From Karalla daura (lineage: Eukaryota; Chordata; Actinopteri; Chaetodontiformes; Leiognathidae), in NCBI GenBank assembly GCA_029224185.1, contig CM055193.1, positions 20,527,559-20,591,558 of the forward strand: a stretch of DNA of 64,000 nt. The letters run 5' to 3'. The translations under genes and the position numbers were made by a program. The notes beneath the pieces were generated by a model, which made no database searches, was not told where the DNA came from, and was given only the letters and a program-made list of their open reading frames with translations. This document shows, in pieces, positions 37,688-48,984 of this stretch. The number at the start of each line of letters is the position of its first letter. Within the stretch, counting starts at the first letter, position 1.

Positions 37688-38133
37688 TCCATCCATCCAT
37701 CCATCCATCTTCTTCCGCTTATCCGGGGCCAGGTCGCGGGGGTAGCAGTCTAAGCAGGGACGTCCAGACCTCCCTCTCCCTGGACACTTCCTCCAGCTCT
37801 TCCAGGAGGATCCCGAGGCGTTCCCAGGCCAGCCGGGTGACATAGTCACTCCCGCGTGCCCTGGGTCTTCCCCTGGGTCTCCTCCCGGATGGACATGCCC
37901 GGAACACCTCCCTAGGGAGGCGTCTAAGAGGCATCCGATTCAGATGCCCCTGGCTCCTCTCGATGTGGAGGAGCAGCGGCTCTACTCCGAGCTCCTCCCG
38001 GGTGACAGAGCTCCTCACCCTATCTCTAAGGGAGCGCCCCGCCACCCTGTGGAGGAAACCCATTTCAGCCGCTTCTATCCGGGATCTCATTCTTTCGGTC
38101 ATGACCCAGAGTTCATGACCGTAAAACATGACC
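37688..38133 (-). mobile_element. 5'-truncated Rex3-like (RTE clade) LINE, 3' end
   Basis: The minus strand encodes the C-terminal end of a LINE polyprotein, from HELWVMTE and FLHRVAGRSLRDRVRSS to LAWERLG and LLRLLPPRPGPG. It ends in (GATG)n repeats at 37.69-37.71 kb. A 12-bp target duplication ACATAACAGTCA flanks it (37676-37687 and 38134-38145). The 5' truncation and GATG tail fit Rex3-type elements; Rex1 is the alternative. It inserted downstream of receptor copy 1, in its 3'UTR or just beyond. Confidence 0.8.
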
Positions 38134-38457
38134 ACATAACAGTCACTTAAGAGCAAAGTCAGAGTGCAAAAGCATCAATAATGGCTTATCCATCAGCCTC
38201 GTGTCCATGGGAACAAAACAAAGAGGTGAATGGGGTATTAAGACAAGCAGAGTCTGGTTCCAACATGGTCCACAGAATCTCACATCACACTAAAGCAAGC
38301 TGGAGTCTCTTGTCCGGTTGTCTTGACCGTCCATGGTCCAGTAAATGAAGAGCCTGGAGCTGTCACACAGTTCTGATACAAGTCCTACAAATTGCTTGAA
38401 CTGTGTAGTTAATCCAGGCTGTATACTGACCTCAGGTCAGTTAATTCTGTGGCACAC

Positions 38458-41434
38458 TCATGGCACAGGAATAGGGACCGGTTTGTATGACTGTACAAAA
38501 AAGACAAAGTATTTTGAACAGAGGAGATGTCAAAGAGCAGGCCAGTCTTCAGTCAATGAACAATTTAGTTAATAAACTGCTGATACTTCTTTTTATAGAT
38601 TCTTCATTAACAAATAATGTGTCTCGTCCTCTCAGATCAACTGAAATGAATATATTTGGCACTCAGAAGAAGAAAAGATTCTAACATCAATACAAGAAAA
38701 TAAGATGACTTCTTTAAGTCTACTGTATATTCAGAAATCTAGTCTTCAACCATGTGACGATGTCATGGGCTACTGAGTCTGTGGCAATAAAAACGGTGGC
38801 TGTATGTCACTGATGATGACTGATATAGCTAATGGACAGCAGGGTGTGATAGAGAGCACACTAGAACACACTACTGGCAATGAACAGACACTAGTCTCAT
38901 GAGGAGGATCAGGTGGATTAAATCACACTACTTTTCATGAGATAACTAACTCAGAAAGTAATAGAAAAAATAGAGGTGTTTCAGAAGTTCTTATTAGAGA
39001 TAAATTAAAACGTACCAGTCCTTGATCTTTCACACTTTGATTTCTTTCTGTAACAAAATGCAAATAATAAACAATCGAAACTTCATAATGTTGCAGACTG
39101 ATATACCATAGTAAATAGATGACTGTGTTTAGTATTAACTCAAATGCATGTCATACCTTTGCTGTGACATTTCCTCTTCACATGGAGATAAAAAACTAAA
39201 ACTAAAACTAAAACGATTAAAAAAACCAATAGTGTAACAATTATCACAGGTAATATCCACTTTGGTTTCTCTCCACACTGAGCATCAGTTGAAGCAGTTC
39301 CTGGTCTCATCAGCTGCAGACCCAGTGGTTCACATCTGGAATGACAGAGGAACAGTTTTTAACAGGAGCATTAGTAAAACAACATGAAGTCAGTGGTGCT
39401 GGAAGAACTCTGGTGTCTGATGTGGAGCTTCACTCACTGTGTGTGTGGCTGACAGGACGTAGATGTTCCATTAGAAAAAGAGCTGCTGCTGCATGGAGAG
39501 CACTCAGTGTCTCTGAGTGATGTTCCTGAGGAAGTACAACAACATCTGGTGGAAACAGCTCTACACTGATACTAGGACAGGATCAGAGTGCTCAGTGTCA
39601 ACATCTTCATCACTTGATATCCTCTGTCAACAAGAAATTGTTTAATTTTGAAACATGCACCTGAAAATATGTCACTTTACTTGTCACAAACTAATGTAAC
39701 CAACAACATAACTAAAGTTGGTAATATTTGAGGTGTAATGAGATGCAACTATTGTCTACCAGCTCTACACTGATATTATGACAGGATTCAGTTTGCTCAA
39801 CAAAACAATCAAGTCAACTTATTATTTTGGCAGTACAGTGGGGAGCATAAAACCAACCATTTTCTCTGATGAAATATCCTGGTTGACACTCTGAGTGTCT
39901 CTGTGCTTTTATGCAGCCGTCTTCAGCAGGATCAATGCAGTGAAATCCCTCCTGTGGTTCACAAACTGAATCTGACTGTAATGTACATGAAGTCTTTATC
40001 CTCAGACCAGAACCTGTCAACACACAGATAAAGATTTTGTGAATGAGTCAATCAGCTTTTACAGATCCCCTATAAGGGGAAATTTTCTCAGCAGCAATAA
40101 AACATATCTAAAATGTATTCAAAACTAACTTATAAGAGACATTTCTAAGAACAGTAATGAATACATCATAAAGCACAATAAGACTAAAGTCTGTGTACAT
40201 GTTAGTATTGGCAAGAATCTTGACTTTTTCCCAATTTCTACTCATGATTTGGAACAGATATTTACCCTCATTACATTGTGTGCAGTGGAAACAATGTTTG
40301 AGTCCACTGGGTTTATTCATGAAGGTTCCCTTATCACAGGGCAGACAGGATGTACTTCTGAAGTGTGTACAGTCTCTCTTAACTCGACTCCCTGTTGAAA
40401 TGTAAAACAGTGATCTACATGATGTTAAATGCATGCATACAATTAGAACAATGTTTAAAGGCATGGAATAAAGCAAACAATTCAATTAATACAAGCATAA
40501 TCCTCCACATCTCCATCTTCAGCATTTAACTGGGTCTCACCAGGATGACACAAAGGACAGCACTCCTCTCCTAGCTGATACTCTGATCGATGACATGTCA
40601 GAGTGTACACAGTGGAGATGTTCAGCACAAGAATCTGCAAAGAGCAACAGAGTCTTTCATCTAAACTCTGCAAGTGAGTTATATTGGGGTGACAAATCAT
40701 AGCAGTATCTTTTCCCAGAGTGGGGATTAATTTCCGGTCCGCCCATGGTGAACTAAGGAGTAACCACTAGACCACTTTCATCAGTCCAAGACAAGATGCA
40801 GAGGTATCAGACAATGGTTTGTCATTACTAAATGTTTTTCTACACAGAAGCAGACACAAAGGCTGAAGTGCAGGTTCTCAAGGACAGACACAGTGAAAAT
40901 GATATCAGATCTAAAAAGAGTGGAGACAGAGAGACAGGAAAAGGTGACAAATTCAGTAAATAGTCCTAGCAGTCAGAGAGGACAGGTGACTATGATCAAA
41001 ATCACTGGACAGCTAAGAACAACAAGGCTTGTTCATAGAAAGCAAACAGTGACATGTAGAGGAGTTAACCTCCTATAATAGTTGTGACCTAATAAATTAA
41101 GTCAAGTCTGTAAGAACCGTCGGCCTAACAGGTCAACAGGTGAGTCTGTTTATGTTGGAGTCAATGTCTAGCTATTTTTTTACATTACCATAAACACAGT
41201 CTTTTAAACGATGTCTTCACTGTGACCACTTTTACTCTCTTGTTCAGTATAACCAAAGGACAAGCTGACTGCTCATCACTCTGCAGAAAGAGGCAGAACA
41301 GAAACTTTTCCTCTCTTCACTTGTGAGAAAACAGGAAAGGGGAAAAGGGGATGAAGTTTACAAAGACAAAGAAAAGTTTCATGTAGAACAAATTATTTTA
41401 CCAGCAAAATTGCAGAAGCTTTTACCGAGGCCAT
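38458..41434 (-). CDS. TNFRSF14-like receptor, copy 1 (intact, 246 aa)
   Basis: A type I TNF-receptor family protein of the HVEM-like fish group. Exons in transcript order: E1 41434-41402, E2 40634-40541, E3 40391-40266, E4 40013-39858, E5 39525-39438, E6 39335-39157, E7 39047-39016, E8 38490-38458. All have canonical GT-AG borders and sum to 741 bp (246 aa plus stop). E1-E2 give a signal peptide (MASVKASAILL continuing into ILVLNISTVYTL). E2-E6 give cysteine-rich domains with motifs GEECCPLCHPG, SCLPCDKGTF, SVCEPQEGFHC and MRPGTASTDAQCGE. E6 carries one membrane helix (WILPVIIVTLLVFLIVLVLV). The tail is about 29 residues, ends PVPIPVP and shows no clear TRAF-binding motif. An NGTS glycosylation site lies in E5. 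HVEM-type receptors signal in lymphocyte costimulation; ligands in fish are unknown to me. Confidence 0.85.
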
Positions 41435-41843
41435 CTGCAGAAAAAAAAGAAAACATGGAAAAAAGTGTCACCCAAACATAGGGCTACATTAGAAGACTAG
41501 GCTGTAAACAACCTGATTAGGTGAAAAAATATTCTCTGTATACCATGGATGGGGCGTATGCTTTGTTTTTGTTGAGTTTTTATGAGTCCTGTGCCTCAAA
41601 TCCCTCAGAACTGAAAACAGATCTCTCGACATTCACAGCAGATAAGTGATAAAGACTGGCTGTAAACCAAACAATAATGTTATCTCTTCATGTTGTTAAT
41701 GATGAAATGGTGTCATTACACCCAGGTCTCCTCCAGCAGTCTCTCAATGCACTAAGTCAACTCATTTGTTTCTATCCCAGTATTTCTGCAGACTTGAGCA
41801 GCCAAATTATTTTTTTACAGCAAATGTAATAAGTGGACCATAC

Positions 41844-41900
41844 CTGTTAAGTTACCCATTAATAAGAAGCAGTCCTCAGCACCGACATGTTAACCTTTAG
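41844..41900 (-). other. Candidate noncoding 5' exon of receptor copy 1
   Basis: The minus strand reads ...CTTAACAG|GTATGGTCC with exon end at 41844. The same stretch recurs before copies 2 and 3, ending at 50871 and 59367 with the same GTATGG donor. E1 in each copy is preceded by CTGCAG, a matching acceptor. The exon start is not defined. Confidence 0.45.
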
Positions 41901-41948
41901 TACAACTTCTCCATAGGCAAGCTGTTAAAGGACAACATGTGTATACAT

Positions 41949-42063
41949 ATACATACATACATACATACATACATACATACATACATACATACATACATAC
42001 ATACATACATACATACATACATACATACATACATACATACATACATACATACATACATACATA
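41949..42063. repeat. (ATAC)n microsatellite, about 28 units
   Basis: An almost perfect ATAC array of 115 bp. It begins about 105 bp upstream of the candidate 5' exon end of copy 1, so it is near that promoter. The YVCM-repeat frames are artefacts. Confidence 0.97.
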
Positions 42064-44015
42064 GAGGGTTTGGTGACCGTTTTGAAGAAATGAAAATAAT
42101 TCGAAGGAATCGAAACACGAAACACATCAGTGGGATGGGCAGGCTCCCCGAGGATAAACGGTGCAAGAAAAAAGATTTAATTAATCTAAATGTGAAAGCA
42201 CGATGAAATTTGTCACACCATCTATAAGTCTATTCGCTCGCTCCACATCGCCTGTGGCAGCTCCACAGGTGTAGTGGAGGGGGCCGAGGGGGCGGGGCTT
42301 CAAGCTGCGGCGCAGCTGTGTCCGTCCAGGCTTGTCAGCTTCGAGCCCTGAGCGCGACAGGAGATACGTGCATGCTACTGTCGTTCTTGTTTCCACAAGA
42401 CCTACAGTACGTATGATTGTGACTCTGTTTGCTCCTCTGCCAAGTCTTTCCGCCTTGGGAATCCAGACCGCAGTCGCACCGCTTCTCATTTGCACAAAGT
42501 CGAGCTTCCCTCAACTCCTCTCGTCGCCCAAGCCGCCGCTGTCACCCCAAACTCTCCTGGTCTCCAGCAGCAAATTGAAAATGATTGGCGGGTCACTTCT
42601 CCGGTCGCTTGTAGCTCTCATTGGGTGGGTCAGAAGTCCCCAGTGAATTCCAGCCCTGCCTCGTAATGCACTCGGCTTTCCCGCTGATATGTTGCGATAA
42701 AATCTTATGTTCAAATTAGGTCAACCATCGCTTTTTGCTTGTCTGTCGAAACAGACAAACCGGTTACAACTTAAATTAAGCAGCACTGGAACTACTTTGG
42801 TAGAGAGGAAGTAAGCCTATCTAAGTGCTGAGACTGTGCCAGGAGAACACTATCCGGCCTGTGAGGCTCCACTGTTGAAGGTCTGCGGACCTTGTGTACC
42901 TTCAACCCTCTCTTTTCTCCCTCTCGTCATTACCGGTTGCTACGCCCCCCGTAATGCTATATGCATCATACATGTATGATCTGTTGTATTTACAGAAAAA
43001 CGTCTGAAAAACACAGCAGTCACGCCCCTCGCCAGGAAGCCAGTGTTAGGTAAACATAGCGTTGTCCTTGTTCACAGTCTCCAGATGGAGCTTTATTCCG
43101 AGGACATCTGCAAAGCTGCTGAAAAAGCATTGACTTTGTAAAATAATCGTTAAAAAAGTCACTACTTACATTTTTCTCGCTCCTACCAAATCCTGCAAAC
43201 AGAGCAATATCAGAGGAACAGCGCCCCGATCCGTGAAGTTTCACTTTTGTTTTTAACCCTTGTTTATGAAGTGAAACAGCTGCTGCTTTGATAGGCTACT
43301 CTGCGGCCAAGGCAGGATGAAATTAGCTGTAAGGCCAATGTAATAACTGTCCACGGACGTGATAGAAATCTGCAGCTTTTAATGCAATTATCATACAAAC
43401 GCGTTACGCGATTGTATATGACGATCTGCACATTGGCCCCACTCAATGCGAATGTAGTGCAAAAGAGTGCAACTTAATAGTAGCTTCAGAGCAAAGTCAG
43501 AGTGCAAAAGTAATAATAATGGCTCACCCATGTGCATGTGTCCAGGAGAACAAAACACAGTAGGAGATTATAGGAGATTATGACAATATGACAAGCATAG
43601 ACAATGTCTGATTTCAACATGGTCCAGAGAACTTTATGAACAGACAGTACATGACATCACAGTAAAATAAGTTATTCAAATATACATTAAACAGTTAAGG
43701 CTTATTTGGTCTGGTAGCATAAACATCTGAGGCTAAAACACCAACTCTCAAAAATTGTAGATTTCTATTGGTTAGTGCAAAAGAGTGTAACTCTCAAGTA
43801 ACTTAAGAGCAAAGTCAGAGTGAAAAAGTATCAATAATGGCTTATCCATGAGCCTGTGTCCATGGGAACAAAACAAGAGGTGAAGGGGCATTATGACAAG
43901 CTGAGTCTGATTCCAAAGTGATCCACTGATCTCCACTTCTCAGTGGAACAAGCTGGAGTCTCTCGTCCGAATGTCTTGACCGTCCATGGTCCAGTAAATG
44001 AAGAGTCTGGAGCTG
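42064..44015. repeat. Spacer between receptor copies 1 and 2, duplicated elsewhere
   Basis: No coding gene seen. The part from about 42706 matches the spacer from about 52030 nearly base for base (shared text includes TTGTCTGTCGAAACAGACAA and CATACATGTATGATCTGTTG). It contains the presumed upstream region of copy 1 and the 3' flank of copy 2. A related but shorter stretch lies at 59.7-60.4 kb. Confidence 0.8.
43237..43248. promoter_or_regulatory. ISRE-like element repeated in array spacers
   Basis: AGTTTCACTTTT resembles half of an interferon-stimulated response element. The same site recurs at 52549-52560 and, with one change, at 53547-53558. Its presence in each duplicated spacer may simply reflect duplication. 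Confidence 0.25.
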
Positions 44016-47000
44016 TCACACAGTTCTGACACAGGTCTGACAGAGCTGAGTTGCTTGAATTGTGACAAGTCTGTATACCTGTACGAAAAAGACAAGTATT
44101 AAATTTGAAGTCGAGAGTTCAGAGAGCAGCTCAGTCTTTAGTAAATTAACTAATTAGTGAATAAACTGCTGATACTTCTTTTTATAGATTTTTTTCGTTT
44201 ACCAATAATATGTCTATTCTTCTCAGATACTAAGTCTGTGGCAATAAAAATGTCTGTATGTCACTGACGATGACTGATATAGCTAATGGACAGCAGGGTG
44301 TGATAGAGAGCAATGAACAGACACTAGTCTCATGAGGAGGATCAGGTGGATTAAATCACACTACTTTTCATGAGATAACTAATTCAGAAAGTAAAAGCAA
44401 TATATCGAGGTGTTTCAGAAATTCTTATTAAAAAAGATGAATTAAAATGTACCTGTTCTTGATTTTCTACAGCTTGTTTTCTTTCTGTAACAAAACATAA
44501 TCAATAAACAATCGAAACTTTATAATGTAGCAGACTGATATTACATAGTAAATAGATGACTGTTTAGTACTAACGCAAATGCATATCATACCTCTGCTGT
44601 GATATTTCCTTTTTATATAGAGATAAAATGAAATAGAAACCAAAGCGATTAAAAAAACCAATAGTGTAACAATTATCACAGGTAATATCCACTTTGGTTT
44701 CTCTCCACACTGAGCATCAGTTGAAGCAGTTCCTGGTCTCATCAGCTGCAGACCCAGTGCTTCACATCTGGAATGACAGAGGGACAGTTTTTAACAGGAG
44801 CATTAGTAAAACAACATGAAGTCAGTGGTGCTGGAAGAACTCTGGTGTCTGATGTGGAGCTTCACTCACTGTGTGTGTGGCTGACAGGACGTAGATGTTC
44901 CATCAGAAAAAGAGCTGCTGCTGCATAGAGAGCACTCAGTGTCTCTGAGTGATGTTCCTGAGGAAGTACAACGACATCTGGTGGAACCAGCTCTATACTG
45001 ATACTAGGACAGGATTCAGTTAAAACAACAAAAAAAATGCTGTGTTTCAGTGGCACCAGAACATCTTCATTGCTTGACATGCTGTCAGTCAACCACACAT
45101 TTCTGAATTTTAAAACATGCCCTTGAAAATATGTCCATTTCCTTGACACAATCTACTGGAACCAACAACATACCTAAAGTTGGTAATATTTGAGGTGTAA
45201 CAACATGTAGCTGTTTTCTAACAAATAATCAAGTGGATCTTTAATTCACAATACACATCTCACAATTTCACGAAAAAACTGATCACTAAAATTATCTAAT
45301 ACCAAACTTTTCCCAACAATTTCTGTTAAGAATTAACGCCAACCCCCTAATGTTGGATTTAAGAAAGAAAACCAACCTTTTTCTCTGATGTAATCTCCTG
45401 GTTGACACTCTGAGTGTCTCTGTGCTGTCCTGCAGCTGTCTACTGTAGACTCTATACAGTGAAATCCCTCCTGTGGTTCACAAACTGTATCTGACATTGT
45501 TGTACATGAAGTCTTTATCCTCAGACCAGAACCTGTCAACACACACACACACAGAGGTTACATACAAACATATGAAGATTTTACACCTTTTGATCTGCTA
45601 AAGAGCACAGAGTCTACAGATAGGAATTACTTTTCATCATCTGGCCTGAGGAAAAGAGAAAGAACTGACTTGAACCAGTCAAACTTACCTGCTGAACTCA
45701 TTATGATTACTTCATCTTAATTGTCTTCCTCATATGAGAAGAGCCCAGGGTGACACTAACAATACCTCAAAGTATGTTATTGGCCTCAGCATGTTGAATC
45801 TTTAAAGTCAACAATGAGCAGTAAAACTCATTAAAACTTTTTTTATGATAGCATCAACCCTCTCATGCAATTACAAAGGCAACAGGTTAATCCTCATGCA
45901 GGAGACCTCGCTATCTTGTGTTTACAAGCTGTGGAGCATTGTTTTAATCAGATATGCCTCTGATTCCATTTAACTAGATCTTTTATGGTTATTACTATCT
46001 ACAACTATAACTATTTTCAGGTGGTGAGGTTTGTGTTACACTCATATTCTATGTCATATCATTATTATTATTAAATCATTATTCAGAATGAGTATTCAGA
46101 AACAAACTTCAGAATAAGGGAAAACATTGTTTTCATTTTTTTTCCAAGGTCCCAAGACTTTAAAAATCAAGAATCATCTTTCAAAAAAGAAAGGATTTCA
46201 AGAAGCTATTCACATGACCTTATTGACACTATGAATGTACAAATCATGTTTGTTCACACCATGACCACTCTAGCCAACCAGGGTTGGGGTGTGAGAAATG
46301 GTATTCCCATGCCTCTGCTGCTTGCCCAGGGGGCCTGGCCCTCTGCTCTCCTTTTTGGGGGTGTGTGGGGTGCTGCATAGAAATAAATAAAGAGGACTTT
46401 TTCCATGCGACAGGTGGAAGATGCTAAACTGCGCATCTTGTAGAGCAAATCTACTTGGTACTACACAGGTCCTGTGCTGAATTAATCCTTTGTCTGAACA
46501 GGTTAAACACAACTTATAAAGTGGGTAAGATGATGGATTGATGGAGACATGGATACTGTCATATCCTATACTGATGTAAATACCAACTAATGATGCTGAT
46601 GATCTGTGGAACGTATAACTACTTTGTAGCTACCACTCCGAGCACGAATGTATATTAAAATGTTCAATTTGACATTAGCGCTCATGTTTCTAACAGAAGT
46701 GAAGCTGGATGCTGTTACTGTCTGCCTGTGTGTGAATGCTAGGCACAAAACTGCTTTTTTCCTGTTGAAAAGACAAGACATCGATTTTAAAATCCAGTCA
46801 ACATGAACTGCTGTCAGTTAGTGTTGTAATTAACACAGATTAAACAATGTTAAAAAGTAATACACAAATAGATAAGTCCAAATAAAAATCACTGAAAGCA
46901 GATGATACACTTTCTACAGATTCTGACCGTCTGTCTCTTCAGTATTCAATCGGTCTTACCAGGATCACAGGTAGGACAGCACTTTGTTCCGGTCCAGTAA

Positions 47001-47508
47001 TACGATGGATGACATTTCAAGGTATGCACAGTGAATGAACCCAACACAAGTACCTGAAAAGAGTAACAATGCTTTTCAATATATAGGCAGGTTATTTAGT
47101 GGAAACCTATTATCACTGTAAAGTTAAAATATGTCCGAGTCAGGAGAGCCCATAATGTAAAAGGCAGCAATATTAAATGTTGACAAGCTAAGCAGGAGCA
47201 GATAGAGTCTCAAGTCTCAGGTTCAGTAAAAAAACAAATACAACAACAATTTAACAGCTGAGTCTGTTTCTGTAGGAGCGGATGTCTCACTATTTATATA
47301 AAACCCAATTACTATAAACACGGTCTTGTTAGTGATGTCTTGCCTTTGACCACTTGTACTCTCTTTTTCAGTATAAGCAAAAGACAGGCTGACTGCTCAT
47401 CACTCTGCAGAAAGAGTGAAGCAGAACAGAAACCTCTCTTCACTTGTGAGAAACCAGGAAAAGGAATGACTTTACCAGAAAAACTGCAGAAGGTTTTAGT
47501 GTGGCCAT
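44016..47508 (-). CDS. TNFRSF14-like receptor, copy 2 (213 aa, lacks CRD exon E3)
   Basis: Exons in transcript order: E1 47508-47476, E2 47053-46960, E4 45532-45377, E5 44957-44870, E6 44767-44592, E7 44484-44453, E8 44078-44016. They sum to 642 bp, in frame to a stop. No E3 homologue is found between E2 and E4; E2 ends and E4 begins in the same phase, so direct joining keeps the frame and fuses the start of CRD1 (GTKCCPTCDPG) to the part starting SGLRIKTSC. The TM exon is one codon shorter than in copy 1. The tail differs: E8 encodes VYRLVTIQATQLCQ and ends in VRTV; TIQAT resembles a TRAF2/3-type PxQxT site. The 3.4-kb intron before E1 carries a Harbinger relic and inverted repeats. Exons E1-E5 are nearly identical to copy 4. 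Confidence 0.78.
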
Positions 47509-47795
47509 CTGCAGACAGAAAGAAAACACGACATAAAGTGCCATCCAAACATAGGGATACATTAGAAAACAAGGCTGTAAAGAACCTGATACAAATGGGT
47601 TGGTGAAAAAATATTCTCTGTATACCATACAACCCTCTGGGTCTTCACGGTATTCAGTGAAGGCCTAAGAAAAAATCATTGAAAGAGTTTTTGTACTAAT
47701 ATACTTTTTCAATGTTTTTTATTCAGTGGGTGGGTATTATTTTATTATTTTATTCTATTCATTTTTTTCAACCAAGAAATAATTTCCAGATCATT
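44870..47795. repeat. Segmental duplication unit, left copy (pairs with 61339-64000)
   Basis: From E5 of copy 2 to beyond its E1, introns included, the sequence is almost identical to 61339-64000 around copy 4. A block of roughly 240 bp at about 46050-46290 is absent from the right copy. The right copy runs off the window. Confidence 0.9.
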
Positions 47796-48843
47796 GGGCC
47801 TCATTCACCAATATGTTCTTAAGAATCTTCTTAGATTCTTTCGTAAGTTGCTCTTAAGAAGATCCTTAAGAAAACCCTACGTCTGATTCATCAACGCGTT
47901 CTTAAGCCTCAGAAACGTTCGCAGCTCTGTTCTTACTTGATGAATGCCATTTCTTCTTAAGTTGAGAGCGCATGCCAGTTGAGTCTATTTAACATAGGAT
48001 TAGCATGGGTAACCGCCCCATCAGTGCCCATAAAAGGGCCTGTTAAAGAGACTGCAAGGCTGTGTGGACAGGAGCAAGTACACAGCAACAAGCAAACAGA
48101 AACAAAATGGAGCAAACAACAACAAAATACTTAGAGATCAGATGGAGCACAGCAGGTGAAGAGAAAAAACTTAAAGAGAGAAAACTTAAACTTAATTTCA
48201 ACTTAAATTTAAATTGTATTTAAACTTAAGTTATATTTGGTAGCCTTCGTTCAAGCTATACCAGCACAAACAAAAAAGAAGCATGGGAGGCTATCACACG
48301 TGCAGTGGACACGGGGTCAGGAGAAGGAAAAATAAATGGTTTGATCTGAAATCTGAAACAAAGAAAATTGCAAAATTCTAACAGGACATGCAATGGACAG
48401 GAGGGGAAACAGCACACACCAACCTGTCTGAGCTAGACCAGTGCATCGGGGCCATCATTTGGGAGTTTCCAATTTACTTGATTAATGTTAAATCATAGCA
48501 CATTTTATTTATTTAAAATCTAAAAATATAAAAAATATATAAAAATATAAAAATTCTCAGTATATTTACAAACACATAAAATGAGTAAATAATACAGAAT
48601 TATCACTGTAATATTGAATTTTGTTGAATTGTACAAGAGAAGCAAACACAACCATGCCAACATGTCAGCACTGATATGTGCGTAAGTATACTCCTGAGTG
48701 TTCGTAGGATTTGTTCTTACCTAAGAATAAATCAGAGATAAGAAGAAATTCATGAATGACACAATCTTCGTAAATCTTCGTAATCTTTGCGAGTGGGACT
48801 TAAGAACAAATTTGTTCGTAAGAACGGTTCGTGAATGAGGCCC
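47796..48843 (+). mobile_element. PIF/Harbinger-like DNA transposon relic with Myb/SANT gene remnant
   Basis: The ends are inverted repeats: GGGCCTCATTCACCAA at the left, and its near-complement TTCGTGAATGAGGCCC at the right, each followed inward by further related TTCTTAAG-type sequence. A 3-bp ATT flanks both sides. Between them, plus-strand frames near 48270-48475 show KKEAWEAITRAVDTGSGEG and, after a frameshift, KWFDLKSETKK, then LSELDQCIGAII. This resembles the Myb/SANT-like DNA-binding protein of Harbinger elements. Stops and frameshifts make it inactive; no transposase is seen. It lies in the inferred first intron of copy 2. Confidence 0.7.
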
Positions 48844-48984
48844 ATTGTTATGAACTTGGACTAATATATAATGGAATGGAATGCAAATGGACCAATCACG
48901 ATTTTAAGTCTAGCAGTGTCTGGGCCAATCAGTGACTCCCCCTGCAGGCATAGGAACACCTGCAGGACCATCGGTGGCTGAAAG

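Noticed and set aside
41949..42063. Regular tandem units, considered as a CRISPR-like array
   Set aside because: Plain 4-bp microsatellite with no spacers; the genome is eukaryotic.
46254..46512. Minus-strand frames in the copy 2 E2-E4 interval, considered as the missing CRD exon
   Set aside because: The cysteine spacing does not match a TNFR repeat, no phase-1 splice borders give an E3-like exon, and the text is unrelated to E3 of copies 1 and 3.
47340..47606. 88-codon plus-strand frame duplicated at 63540-63806
   Set aside because: Conserved only because the whole segment is duplicated; it is antisense to E1 and the flanking noncoding sequence.
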